From Sambucus nigra (taxonomy: Eukaryota > Streptophyta > Magnoliopsida > Dipsacales > Adoxaceae), in NCBI GenBank assembly GCA_949130495.1, contig OX422216.1, positions 97,285,967 through 97,349,966 on the forward strand: DNA of 64,000 nucleotides. Reading direction: 5' to 3'. A program made the position numbers and the translations under genes. Positions 31,690 through 40,333 of this stretch are shown here, piece after piece (within the stretch, counting starts at the first letter, position 1; every line of letters starts with the position of its first letter). Under the pieces are notes generated by a model that was not told where the DNA came from, ran no database searches, and saw only the letters and a program-made list of their open reading frames with translations.

Positions 31690-32335
31690 GATGGAGAGAG
31701 GGCGCATCGCAATCTATAGGAGATGAAAAAAATTATGGTTAAAAACTAATCCTGCAACTGGAAAAAATTTGATTCCCGTGGGAGCTTTCACTTTAACTAC
31801 TAGTGAGAATTCTCCTAGACACGTTGTTCAATTTGAAGACTCTGAATGGTTATTCCAGTAATTTGCGTAGGGTTATAAGCTACCAAACAAATGACTTGAA
31901 ATAGTGCAAGTCTCACGACTGGCATGTCATCATCCAATTAATCCCTTTATTGTTTAGGCATTGATTTTATGAGAAAAAAGATCTCCGCAGGGCAGTAATG
32001 CAGATTAGTTTATGCTTCACCATACTGTATGCAAAATTGGTAAACAAGATGCACATTAAGGTTGCAAAAGCCACTTTAGCTGAGGCGATTTGTGTCTTGG
32101 AGAAATATTTTCCTCCATCGTTCTTTGACACCATCGTCCACCTACTTGTGCATTTATGTGATGAGGCTTTATTGTGTATACCCGTTAGGTATCGCTGGAT
32201 GTATCCTTTCGAGCAATTGATAAAAACCTTCAAAGAATACGTTACAACTACATGGTATATTGGAGGGTCAATTGAGAAAGAATACATAACAACCGAATCA
32301 TCATTATACACTGGGGAACATATGCCAGAATAATG
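31690..32335 (+). pseudogene. CACTA transposase, DUF4218 region
   Basis: The sequence gives NLIPVGAFTLTTSE, then VQVSRLACHHPIN / CKSHDWHVIIQ in alternate frames. From 31998 a 111-codon open frame reads AKLVNKMHIKVAKATLAEAI, CVLEKYFPPSFFDTIVHLLV, RYRWMYPFEQLIKTFKEYVT and GSIEKEYITTESSLYTGEH. These match DUF4218, the domain after Transposase_21 in CACTA proteins. The typical segment between Transposase_21 and this point (with the DVMHIEKNVCD-type motif) is missing, presumably lost at the copy C insertion. The frame ends with a stop at 32333. Confidence 0.8.
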
Positions 32336-32399
32336 GCTTAGGAGGTCCAATCCTCTTGGATAACAAGTGATTGAGGAACCTGATAAGTTTGAGGATGAA

Positions 32400-33235
32400 T
32401 TGCCTTTCGAGAACCCTAAATAGGTGAGACTCACCAATCTGCAATATGAGCAAGCAGCTCGTTATGTCTTCGAATCCCAAGCTGAAGTTGAAGATTGGAG
32501 AGAGTAAGTGACTACTTATATAACTGATTTTTGTTTAGTTACTTGTATTCTCTATATTAATATCTAAACTCTATAATTTCATGAACACATTTAGGAAGTA
32601 TGAGAGTGAAATGGATAGAAATCAGAAGAGAAACGATTTTAAGGCATGGGCATCAAAAGAGGTAATTCTAACCTCTTCTGTTACGGTTATTTATGTATGT
32701 GTTGTAGAACATGGCCTAATAAAAATCCATTAAAAGACACAACTTTTAAAGAAAAGCGACGTGTCTTTAAAGCTTTCACGCTTAGCCAAAGGTCCTAGTT
32801 TTCGTGCGAAAGAGTTTAAAAAATTCACCATCAATGGTTTTGATTTTGTCGCATACTCGTACGAGGAAAAGATATTGACGTAAATAATGGAATATCAATT
32901 TCTGCCTTGACTTCTTGTGTATCTAGAAAAAAATGATAAAATTCCAAAGGACACGGTGTTGACCTATATGAGATTGTCCAATAAATCCCGGAACTAAATT
33001 ACTTAGACTTCAAAGAAATTGTTTTCTATTGTGACCAGGTGAAGGCGGAGGACACTGCGAATGGTTGTAAAGTTAACATTCCCTCAAAACTTGTAATGGT
33101 AGATTTATCTAAAATGAAGAGTAAAGATCGCTTGATCGATGAGCCTTTTATTTGTGCCTTGCAAAATGTCAAGAAGGTATTCTATTCTAAGTGCATAAAC
33201 GACGACAATTGGCCTCTTTTTATGCATGCATAAAA
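32400..33235 (+). pseudogene. CACTA transposase, DUF4216 region
   Basis: Plus-strand fragments in DUF4216 order: SLAKGPSFRAKEFKKFTING-like sequence near 32770-32840 with FDFVAYSYEEKILT, then NYLDFKEIVFYCDQVKAEDT and from 33039 a 64-codon open frame with CKVNIPSKLVMVDLSKMKSK, DEPFICALQNVKKVFYSKCI and DDNWPLFMHA. This domain normally follows DUF4218 in CACTA transposases. Intervening stretches (about 32520-32700) are AT-rich and may be introns or decayed sequence. Several stops make it inactive. Confidence 0.75.
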
Positions 33236-34416
33236 GGGTTTGACTACTCAAGCAGACGCATTAAAGGCCCCTAAAGAGTTTCAATATGCTCTTGATCAGA
33301 TCCCAATTTGGTCATTCTTTTAGGTTATTTAGACTAAGATTGAGTTTTGAAATGTTATATTATTGTATGACAAACTTAACTGTATCATATGTATTGGAAC
33401 AACCCTCGTATTTAATTACGTTTGTGTATCTTCTACTCATATATTTAGTTCTCTTACACTTGCTCCCCCATCGCTTACATTTTGCAAAATATCATTATAT
33501 AGATCCTCTTAAGTTTTGAATGCAACACTAATAACAAACTGTCAATCTGAGGTAATCACACAAATGGTCACATATTCTATATATGTTTGATATATGTGTG
33601 GTTGCCTCTATTTATGGTTTGTGTTATGTGATGTTCACCGAGACACAAGGCGTCAAAATATCTTATTGGTAACACTAATTTCATTTTCTTATATTATTTC
33701 ATTTTTATCTTGGATCACTAATCCACTCTTGTTATTATCATATATACATTCACATATATTTTCATAAATAAAAAATTCAAAAAAGGGGCATATACCATAA
33801 TTCCCAATTTAGAGTGTTCTCACAATTTTTTACACTTTCAATGCATTTCACATATATTTTCATAAATCAAAAGAGACCCTAGACTAAGATTATTGGTTAG
33901 CCCCCAACCTTGTTCATCTACGAACTATGTGGACTTTGATGCCATTTTGGCTATGTAGGTGTCTCAAAGTTATTTTGGGATTCAAGTCCTTTGTTATTTA
34001 CAATTTGGAACATTTTGAAGTCTTGTTTACAGGCCTAGTTGGAGAAGGAACATTTTGAAGTCTTGTTTCGTGGAAAGAAACAATCACTGCATTGGATTTC
34101 GATTAGGATATTATGATGTTATTATCATATTCACGTAAGCATGCGTTGTATTATTATTTGCGTTAAAAAATTTGATGGCTTTAATCAGTTAACTTATGTT
34201 GTATTATTATATTTTGATTTATGAATGGCTTATTGACTAAATATTTATTTCTGAAAATGTAAACAGGTTTGAAAAATGTACAGGTTAAAAAAAGTTATTT
34301 TTTTTATTTGGTCATGGTCCAAAAGCATGGCCAATTTTTTTTTAATTTGGTGTTAGTATTGGTCACAGTCTAAAACCGTGACCCCCAGGGTGACATTTAA
34401 AAACATAAAATATTTA
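33236..34416. other. CACTA 3' interior and right subterminal repeats (first part)
   Basis: AT-rich sequence with no recognised coding match. A small direct repeat of ACATTTTGAAGTCTTGTTT occurs near 34012 and 34047. From about 34310 the CACTA subterminal motif (GGTCATGGTCCAAAAGC, GGTCACAGTCTAAAACCGTG) begins and is then interrupted by the TIR element at 34417. Confidence 0.6.
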
Positions 34417-35599
34417 GGGGCTTTTTTGACTTAACTCCCAGTTTATAATACTGTATTTGATATAGACTCCACTTCATAATCTCTTAGACATAACCCTCAA
34501 ATTTTTAACACCGCTAGAGATCTGTTAAAAAATCCGTGTTTCATAATTAGATTCCCCAACTCAATTTTTTTACCAAAATGCCCTCATTTCATCATCTTCC
34601 CCAAATCAAAACCCTAACTTCTCATCCAACACTAAACCCACCCCCACCTCATATACCACCTTCACCTCCATCACACTAACCAATTAACCAAATGTTAATT
34701 CTTGAGATATCAAAACAAATATAAAAATAAATGCTTCTCAGCAATCACCACATTCAAATTCTTTAGTGGTGGAGGAAGTCAAAGAAATATCAAAACAAAT
34801 GCTTCCATTTTATCAACTACTTCTGGAGATGATATTGATGAAATCAACATCAATCGCCTAACATTATTGCAAGGCTCATCGGACTCATAATATCGCATTC
34901 AAATTCCGAACCGGTAAAGAAATAAAAGCTCTGGAGATCTGCTTCAAAATCTAGAGCTTCAAGATATTGTAAGTATTTTAACGATAATAATTTCGAGCAC
35001 ACGTAATGTGATTCAATAAATCAGGAAATGAATTTGATTCGAGATAGTACTACAGCTAGAACATTAAATCCAAATCATCAGTCCTCAAGAAAAGCATCTC
35101 CATTAAAATCATCTCAACAACGAAAAAGCTTCTTTGATTCCGTTGACTTTTTCCCGAACAAAAGCAAATAGTGTCTAATATTTTGAGACTTGATTTGTTT
35201 TCTGGATACACTATTCATTTCGAGATGATAGTAACTGAGGAAAATGAAGGCATTTTTTATTTTATTGTATGATTATTTGGGTTTGGGTTTAGGTGAGTAA
35301 TGAAATTAGTTAGTTTTTAAATGGTGACTGTGATGGAGGTGGAGGTGGAGGAGGTGGTGGTGGAGGAGGTGGTGGTAGGTTTAGTGTTGGATGAGAAGTT
35401 AGGGTTTTGATTTGGGAAAGATGATACAAAGCGGGTATTTTGGTCAAAAAATTGAGTTGGGGTTAAGTGTAATTATGAAACACGAATTTTTTAATAGATA
35501 TCTAACGATGTTAAAAATTTAGGGGTTATGTCTAAGAGATTATGAAATCGGGGGTTATGTCAAATACTTTATAAACGGGGGGTTAAGTAAAAACAACCC
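34417..35599. mobile_element. TIR DNA element with about 265-bp inverted repeats
   Basis: The left arm (to about 34680) and the right arm (from about 35335) are inverted copies. They share GGG.TTTTTTGACTTAAC ends, TCATAATCTCTTAGACATAA, AATCAAAACCCTAACTTCTC and ATCCAACACTAAACC. The 650-bp middle has no transposase. Long inverted repeats suggest a Mutator-like non-autonomous element, but no 9-bp target duplication could be read. It interrupts the CACTA subterminal repeats, so it is younger than the CACTA. Confidence 0.75.
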
Positions 35600-35850
35600 A
35601 ACAGTCACGGCTCCAAGTCGTGACTAAATATTTTATGTTTCTAAATTGTCACCCTATGGGTCATGGTATTGGACTATGACCACGAGTGTGGCCATTCAAA
35701 ATTGTCACACTAGGGGTCACAGTTATAATTTTGAATGGTCACACTAGGGGTTATGGTTTTCGACCATGACCCATAATTTTTTCACCCTCAATATGGTCAC
35801 GGGCAAAAATCGTGACCCATTGGACTTGGTTACGGTCCAAAAATGTGACA
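35600..35850. repeat. CACTA right subterminal repeats (second part)
   Basis: Repeated motifs such as CAGTCACGGCTCCAAGTCGTG, TGGTCACACTAGGGGTTA and GGTTACGGTCCAAAAATGTG mirror the left end. The sequence next to the TIR element (AAATATTTTATGTTT) is the inverted counterpart of that on its other side (AACATAAAATATTT). The terminal CACTA motif itself was not found. Confidence 0.7.
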
Positions 35851-36016
35851 TTCGGCCTCATTAGGAAAATAAAGAACTGAGCATGTCCCAAGCAAAAAAT
35901 AAATGGAAATAAGACAGTAAGGGAAATTTAAATCTCTTTCATTAAAAATTATAGTGGTCGAGGGGCTACAAAACTGACCAGTCAGACTATAAAAGTTCAA
36001 ACAAAAATCAACTATA

Positions 36017-36585
36017 CTAAGGGACAATGGTGACCTTATCTTGACTTGCTGGAGATGAATTCTCCACAATGCTAGCCACCCCCTCACTTGAGGCAATAGG
36101 GTCGGTGGAGATTTGGTTGATCTCGACAGCAGGTGGATCGGTGACCGGAACCTCAACAACTTTTTCTCGTCCACCCACTAGATTCTCCAAGGGAGGATGT
36201 TCAACATAGGCTGAGTATCCCTCAGGGACCTTGCCCCTCTGGAGTCCGTCCAATCATCCTTTTTTAGATATAATAGACTCATGATAATCTATCTACGAGT
36301 CAACCTTCTAGATTGCCACCTCAAAACCTTCATCAAAAGATTTATTCAAGCCATCCCCAGTTTCCCTCTCCAAAATAAACATTTGCCTTTATAGGATCAG
36401 TTTTTGGAGAGTTTTCTGGCAGTAGTCCTTTTTCTAGTCGGCCAACTTAGTCTTAACTCGGCTGAACTCCAGTTGATTTAACTCGGCCTCCTCCACTGCC
36501 TTATTCTTAGTGGTCGACTCCTCTTTAAGCATGTCATTGAGGTTGATCACCTTCTTCTTCTTGTTCATCAATGCGTTTTCCAGAA
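36017..36585 (-). pseudogene. Antisense coiled-coil ORF downstream of Tat-like element I
   Basis: On the minus strand the frame runs ENALMNKKKKVINLNDMLKE, ESTTKNKAVEEAELNQLEFS and RVKTKLAD, a Lys/Glu-rich heptad-like region. After stops it continues with ETGDGLNKSFDEGFEVAI and MDGLQRGKVPEGYSAYVEHP, ending TVIVP-like at 36017. It lies downstream of the plus-strand pol of Tat-like element I once the CACTA is removed, and in reverse orientation. Antisense extra ORFs in this position are reported for plant Tat-lineage elements such as Grande, and I infer the same here. Four or more stops make it a pseudogene. No enzymatic motif is visible. Confidence 0.5.
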
Positions 36586-37060
36586 CATTTTTTTTAGTAA
36601 GTAAAATGTATGTATAAACGAGAAAGAAAACAAAGATAGGGAAAAACCCTAAGGACCCCTAAGGGCAAGAGAAAATGATGAGGGCATACCCAAACATCAA
36701 AGCATAACCAATATAAGGAAAAGAAACCCATACAACTCAACTAATCAAACATAGAGGATTCAGGAATTTTCCAATACATGCGGCCATCCAGTTGTAGTAG
36801 TTTCTTCTAGCTTTTTTCCACGTTAAGATGTTGCAGCTCATTATGAACTAAATGTCCAGGATCAACTCATTTGGATTCTTGGGGCTTCTTTTGTGTAACC
36901 AATTATTTCTCTCGATCCAGATACAATACACAGTAGTGGAGAAGACTAGGGTACTGTTCTTTAGAACATTGTTATCATTCAAAAGAACATATTTTCTTTT
37001 TCTCAGGTGGTTAGCCCAGTGTGTGAGCTCCTGTGTGACATGCATAGCCTGAGAAAAACA
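36586..37060 (-). mobile_element. LINE-F, 3' end only
   Basis: It starts with TTTTTTTTAGTAAGTAAAATG (tail in reverse). The minus strand encodes the last part of ORF2: HVTQELTHWANHLRKRKYVL, LVFSTTVYCIWIERNNWLHK and RSPKNPNELILDI. This is nearly the same family as LINE-G at 46921 (FPTNIYCIWIERNNRLHRRS). The copy is about 470 bp and 5'-truncated. It appears to sit inside the antisense ORF region. Confidence 0.8.
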
Positions 37061-37404
37061 AAAATGGCTGATAGATAAGAAAAGGAAATTAGAAAATCTT
37101 CAAAATTCTTATTTATGAAGGTGCTCCACTGAAAAGGACCTAGGTTGACCATGTCAAGAGGTAACATGACGGCTTAATCAATGGAATAGGTAACATCCAA
37201 GTCCCATATGAGCTGAGTCAACAGAAGTGATCGACTCCTTGACTTTTAGAAATGCGATCTCCCAAGGGTGGGCCCTAGGAGGAGGGTGTGTTCTATCACG
37301 ACTCTGTGTTTATGGGTTAATAACCATAGGTCAGTTTGATAACTGGGGGGGGGATGAGAATTGACTGGGGATTTATCTAATCTCTTCTTTTTGGCCTGAT
37401 CAAC
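37061..37404 (-). other. Unassigned sequence, possibly the start of the antisense ORF
   Basis: On the minus strand fragments such as MLPLDMVNLGPFQWSTFINK and NFEDFLISFSYLSAIF could be the upstream half of the antisense ORF at 36017-36585, split by LINE-F. This is a guess from position only. A G-run lies at about 37343-37351. Confidence 0.3.
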
Positions 37405-38591
37405 CCGCCTCTCCCTATCCCTTTTTTGGGGGGGGGGGGGGAGGGGGGAATTATGTATATAAATACAAAAGACTAAATACAAGCTAGAGGAGGGGAACTC
37501 CTCGAACCCTTAGGGGCATACCCCATGGGGGAAATAAACAAAAAAACATAGGACCAAACGCCCATAGCCCTATGACAACTACGGGATTGCACTCTCCGGG
37601 ATACCCCAATTCATACAAGCCATCCAGTTGTTGAAACTCCTACTCCATTTTTTCCAAGCCATGACTCTAGCTTTGATCATAGCCTAAATATCCTTAACCA
37701 AGACATTGGTACATCTGGAAGAGTTCCTGAAATGTCTACCGTTTCTTTCCATCCATAGGCAATAGACAATAGTGGAAAACGGGATTTTCCTAATCTGATT
37801 ATAAAAATTTGAACCCCCATAATTAGTAGTAGCAAAATGCACCTCATCATCCCATGGCAAGGCCTCCCTATACTCCTGATTTCTGAACCTCACCTCCTTC
37901 CACACCTCCTTGGCAATGTGGCACTCATTGAACATGTGGGCTATGGTCTCGACCCCATTGTTGCAGCTGTAGCATAAGTTGTCCTCCACAATGTCCCAGT
38001 TAAAGAGCTTGTCCTTGGTACGAATAGCATCCCTAGAAATCAACCATAAAATAAAGGCACACTTTGGTATGTTGACCTTATCCCACACCACAAGAGGATG
38101 AGTAGGGGGGATCTCATTATACGCCGAACTAATAGTGAATCCAACATCCACGTCACTTCATCATTCATATCTTGCCTAATGGTTGGCGATTTCGCATTTC
38201 TGATTTCCAACAGCTCCCACGTGAAAGTATCCGGCCATCTCCACCAATTCTCATGGATCTGGACGCATCGTATATAACTCTGTCACCATAGCGGGGATGA
38301 AAATGACCTAAAGGATGCCATTTATCGTGCTAAAAGAACGAATCCTTACCATTGCCCACCCTACACTTGATGGGAGGTCTAATACGGTCTCTGAGCTGCA
38401 ACATCTTCCTCGAGCTCCAGGAGCAATCGATTGGTATAGCTAGGGTCCAAATACTCCTTTTTGGCTTAAAGATATTACACCATTTAACCCACAGTAAGTA
38501 TTTATTACTACATAGGTTCCATAGTGTTTTCATAATGGCTGCGACATTCCACCTCTCCATGCTTTTGACTCCTAGCCCCCCCTCAATGTAG
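37405..38591 (-). mobile_element. LINE-D, minus-strand LINE 3' part
   Basis: The 3' end begins near a G-rich stretch (37425-37447), followed by GGAATTATGTATATAAATAC; the same end in reverse closes LINE-E at 43310-43339, so the two belong to one subfamily. ORF2 C-terminal coding follows on the minus strand. The element is cut at 38591 by an LTR beginning TGTGACACC, and its continuation was not found beyond that LTR fragment. Confidence 0.85.
37684..38591 (-). pseudogene. LINE-D ORF2 C-terminus with zf-RVT
   Basis: A 155-codon frame (38151-37684) contains a complete zf-RVT domain: VWDKVNIPKCAFILWLISRD, TKDKLFNWDI, CYSCNNGVETIAHMFNECHI and KEVWKEVRFRNQEYREAL, ending with YCLWMERNGRHFRNSSRCTN. 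Upstream (38599-38330) another frame has GGLGVKSMERWNVAAIMKTL, LWVKWCNIFKPKRSIWTLAI and VGNGKDSFF, the connection region. A frameshift between 38330 and 38151 separates the two. The protein would be the C-terminal part of an L1 ORF2, acting in element RNA and DNA binding. The N-terminal RT and endonuclease are absent. Confidence 0.85.
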
Positions 38592-39110
38592 TGTGACACC
38601 CCGCCTAATTAAATATCGGATGATTTGTCCTTTATTAAATTACATCAAAGTGTTCGGTTGGTTCCTTCTTAACATCATTGTCAAAAAACAATTTTTTTTC
38701 TTTATTAACCACCTAATAAACAATTAAGCGCTGTGTCAAAACATTTAATTTTATAAATTAAGACCTATTGTTATGATTTAACATGAAACCATTTCCATAA
38801 ACACAAATGATAATATTAATACCAAACCATCTAGTTTAAATAACCAAGCTAGATTAACCAATCCAAATAATCGCAGGACAAGGAAATAAATAAAACAATC
38901 CCAACAATAGCTAAATCCTGAAATAATAAAGATTACAATTATCTCTCTGAACTAAATGAAATATCGGAACTGGCGACACATGCAGTATAGGATGGAGTCA
39001 TCTACTGCAAGACCTGTAACTTCCACACTAGATGCAACACGTCAATGGTCCAAAGATCTAGGCCCGATGCCCCTGTGGCTGGGCACCTGTAATATACATA
39101 TATATATATA

Positions 39111-39497
39111 GGAGCAGGGTCACCTACATCATGCTCTATACATCATCCGTGCATCACGCCTAATTCCAGGCCCTAGAAAACTTTTTTTTTCAAATTTTAT
39201 ATTTTTCCCTTGAAATTGACCTTCCAATCAACCCATATGCAAAAAATTAGGGAAAAATATATTTTGTGGTTATTTTTAAAAAATCCACAAAGAACTGCTA
39301 AAAATACCTTATTTATAAGGGTCTGCGCCAGCAGTTTTTTGTGGATTTTTTAAAAATAGCTACAAAATGTATTTTGACCTAATTTTTTGCATATGGGTTG
39401 ATTGGAAGGTTAATTTTAAGGGAAAAATATAAAATTTGAAAAAAAAGGTTTTCTAGAGCCTGAAATTAGGCGTGATGTATAGAACATGATGTAGGTG
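39111..39497. mobile_element. Foldback MITE, about 385 bp
   Basis: Nearly palindromic: the two halves share CACCTACATCATG, CTATACATCA, CGCCTAATT, CAAATTTTATATTTTTCCCT and CCAATCAACCCATATGC in opposite directions. Only about 50 bp of unpaired centre lies around 39300-39330. Termini are close to GGGTCACCTACATCATG. It lies inside the LTR fragment and is missing from the LTR at 15728. Superfamily not assigned; no clear target duplication because both flanks are microsatellite. Confidence 0.8.
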
Positions 39498-39499
39498 AG

Positions 39500-39501
<2 letters not shown>

Positions 39502-39559
<58 letters not shown>
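39502..39559. repeat. (CT)n(TA)n microsatellite
   Basis: Simple repeat at the right edge of the MITE; (CT) about 18 units, then (TA) about 11 units. It creates low-complexity false reading frames on the minus strand. Confidence 0.9.
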
Positions 39560-39660
39560 CCGAGGAAGAAAAGATAACAGGAAAAGGGTTAGAGCCCGAG
39601 TGTAAAACATCTTTAAAAATAGTTTAGAAAGTATTTAAAATACTTACCACTTGATATTTG

Positions 39661-40330
39661 ATGGATGGGGTCTCATACCCACTTCAATTTTAGACTGATT
39701 CTCCTTTTGTTTGCCTATACTAGTCCCTCTGACAGCGTTGGAAGTCCCACTGGTAGATCATATGGAGCCTTTCACCCTTGCAGCCTCCACCTTAGGCATA
39801 ACAACACCCTTCCTGGTGACAGTGGGTCTGTTTTTTGTGGTAGAAAGGAGCTGGTCAAGGTGATCCCAAACTTCCTTGTTTCCAACCTGTGGAAATATGA
39901 AATGCATGATGTCTTCATGAGTAAACCCTTTGCTTTCGATGAACTTAACATATGCATTTTTCTCTTCATTCAATTCTTGCAACCTGTCACCATAAGAAAT
40001 GGCTCTGGTTTGGTCTTCAATGGCACAAATCTGGCCTTCTTCTAACTGCATCATCTCCTCCAATAAGGCCATAACCTTTAGAGATAATCACAGTGTCATA
40101 AGGGATGAGAGCACTAAGATTGGAAGTACTCACTGACTCATTCAAGAGAATAGTCGGCATAGCTGGGTGGTGAAAGGAGGAGGTGGAAAGGGGTGGGGAA
40201 AACCTTCAAGGCAGGAGGTGTTTGGGTTGTGTCCATGGGTGGTTAAAAGGTGATAGGGGTGTAAGGGCAGTTAAGGTGGTGGTTTTCTTCGGTCAGGTGA
40301 AGGAAGGTTGTAGAGGGAAAGTAGAGCATT
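39661..40330 (-). other. Unrecognised segment with a 104-codon minus-strand frame
   Basis: The minus-strand frame 40072-39758 reads MALLEEMMQLEEGQICAIED, RLQELNEEKNAYVKFIESKG, FTHEDIMHFIFPQVGNKEVW and DHLDQLLSTTKN. It is helical and charged and continues without a stop problem in that block. No known domain was recognised. The rest, up to the LINE-E start at about 40330, is G-rich with GGTGG phrases and no coding match. It lies between two TE fragments, so it may be unclassified TE sequence (for example another antisense ORF of a Tat element) or the only trace of non-TE DNA in the window. Neither can be decided here. Confidence 0.35.
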
Positions 40331-40333
40331 TTT

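Larger units (their letters stand above)
24221..35850 (+). mobile_element. CACTA (En/Spm) DNA transposon with later insertions
   Basis: The left end CACTACACCAAATTAGG has the family's diagnostic CACTA terminus and is followed by inverted subterminal motifs of the type GGTCACGGTCCAAAATTGTGAC. Transposase-related sequence (TNPD at 27045-27900, DUF4218 at 31690-32335, DUF4216 at 32400-33235) lies inside on the plus strand. Matching subterminal motifs recur at 34300-34416 and 35600-35850. The exact right terminus (an inverted CACTA) is not visible, so the right limit is approximate and that end may be deleted. Insertions inside: hAT MITE, two TIR elements and an Athila-like LTR element. Confidence 0.8.
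38592..39660 (-). repeat. Tekay-like LTR fragment
   Basis: It starts with TGTGACACCCCGCCTAATTAA and follows the large LTRs (as at 15728-16640) as far as AAATACTTACCACTTGATAT, then stops. Only the first 0.65 kb of the LTR is present, plus a foldback MITE and a microsatellite. No second LTR edge or target duplication can be read. Confidence 0.8.

Noticed and set aside
39416..39610. Minus-strand ORF with ERERERE and IYIYIY
   Set aside because: It is a translation of the (CT)n(TA)n microsatellite and MITE edge.
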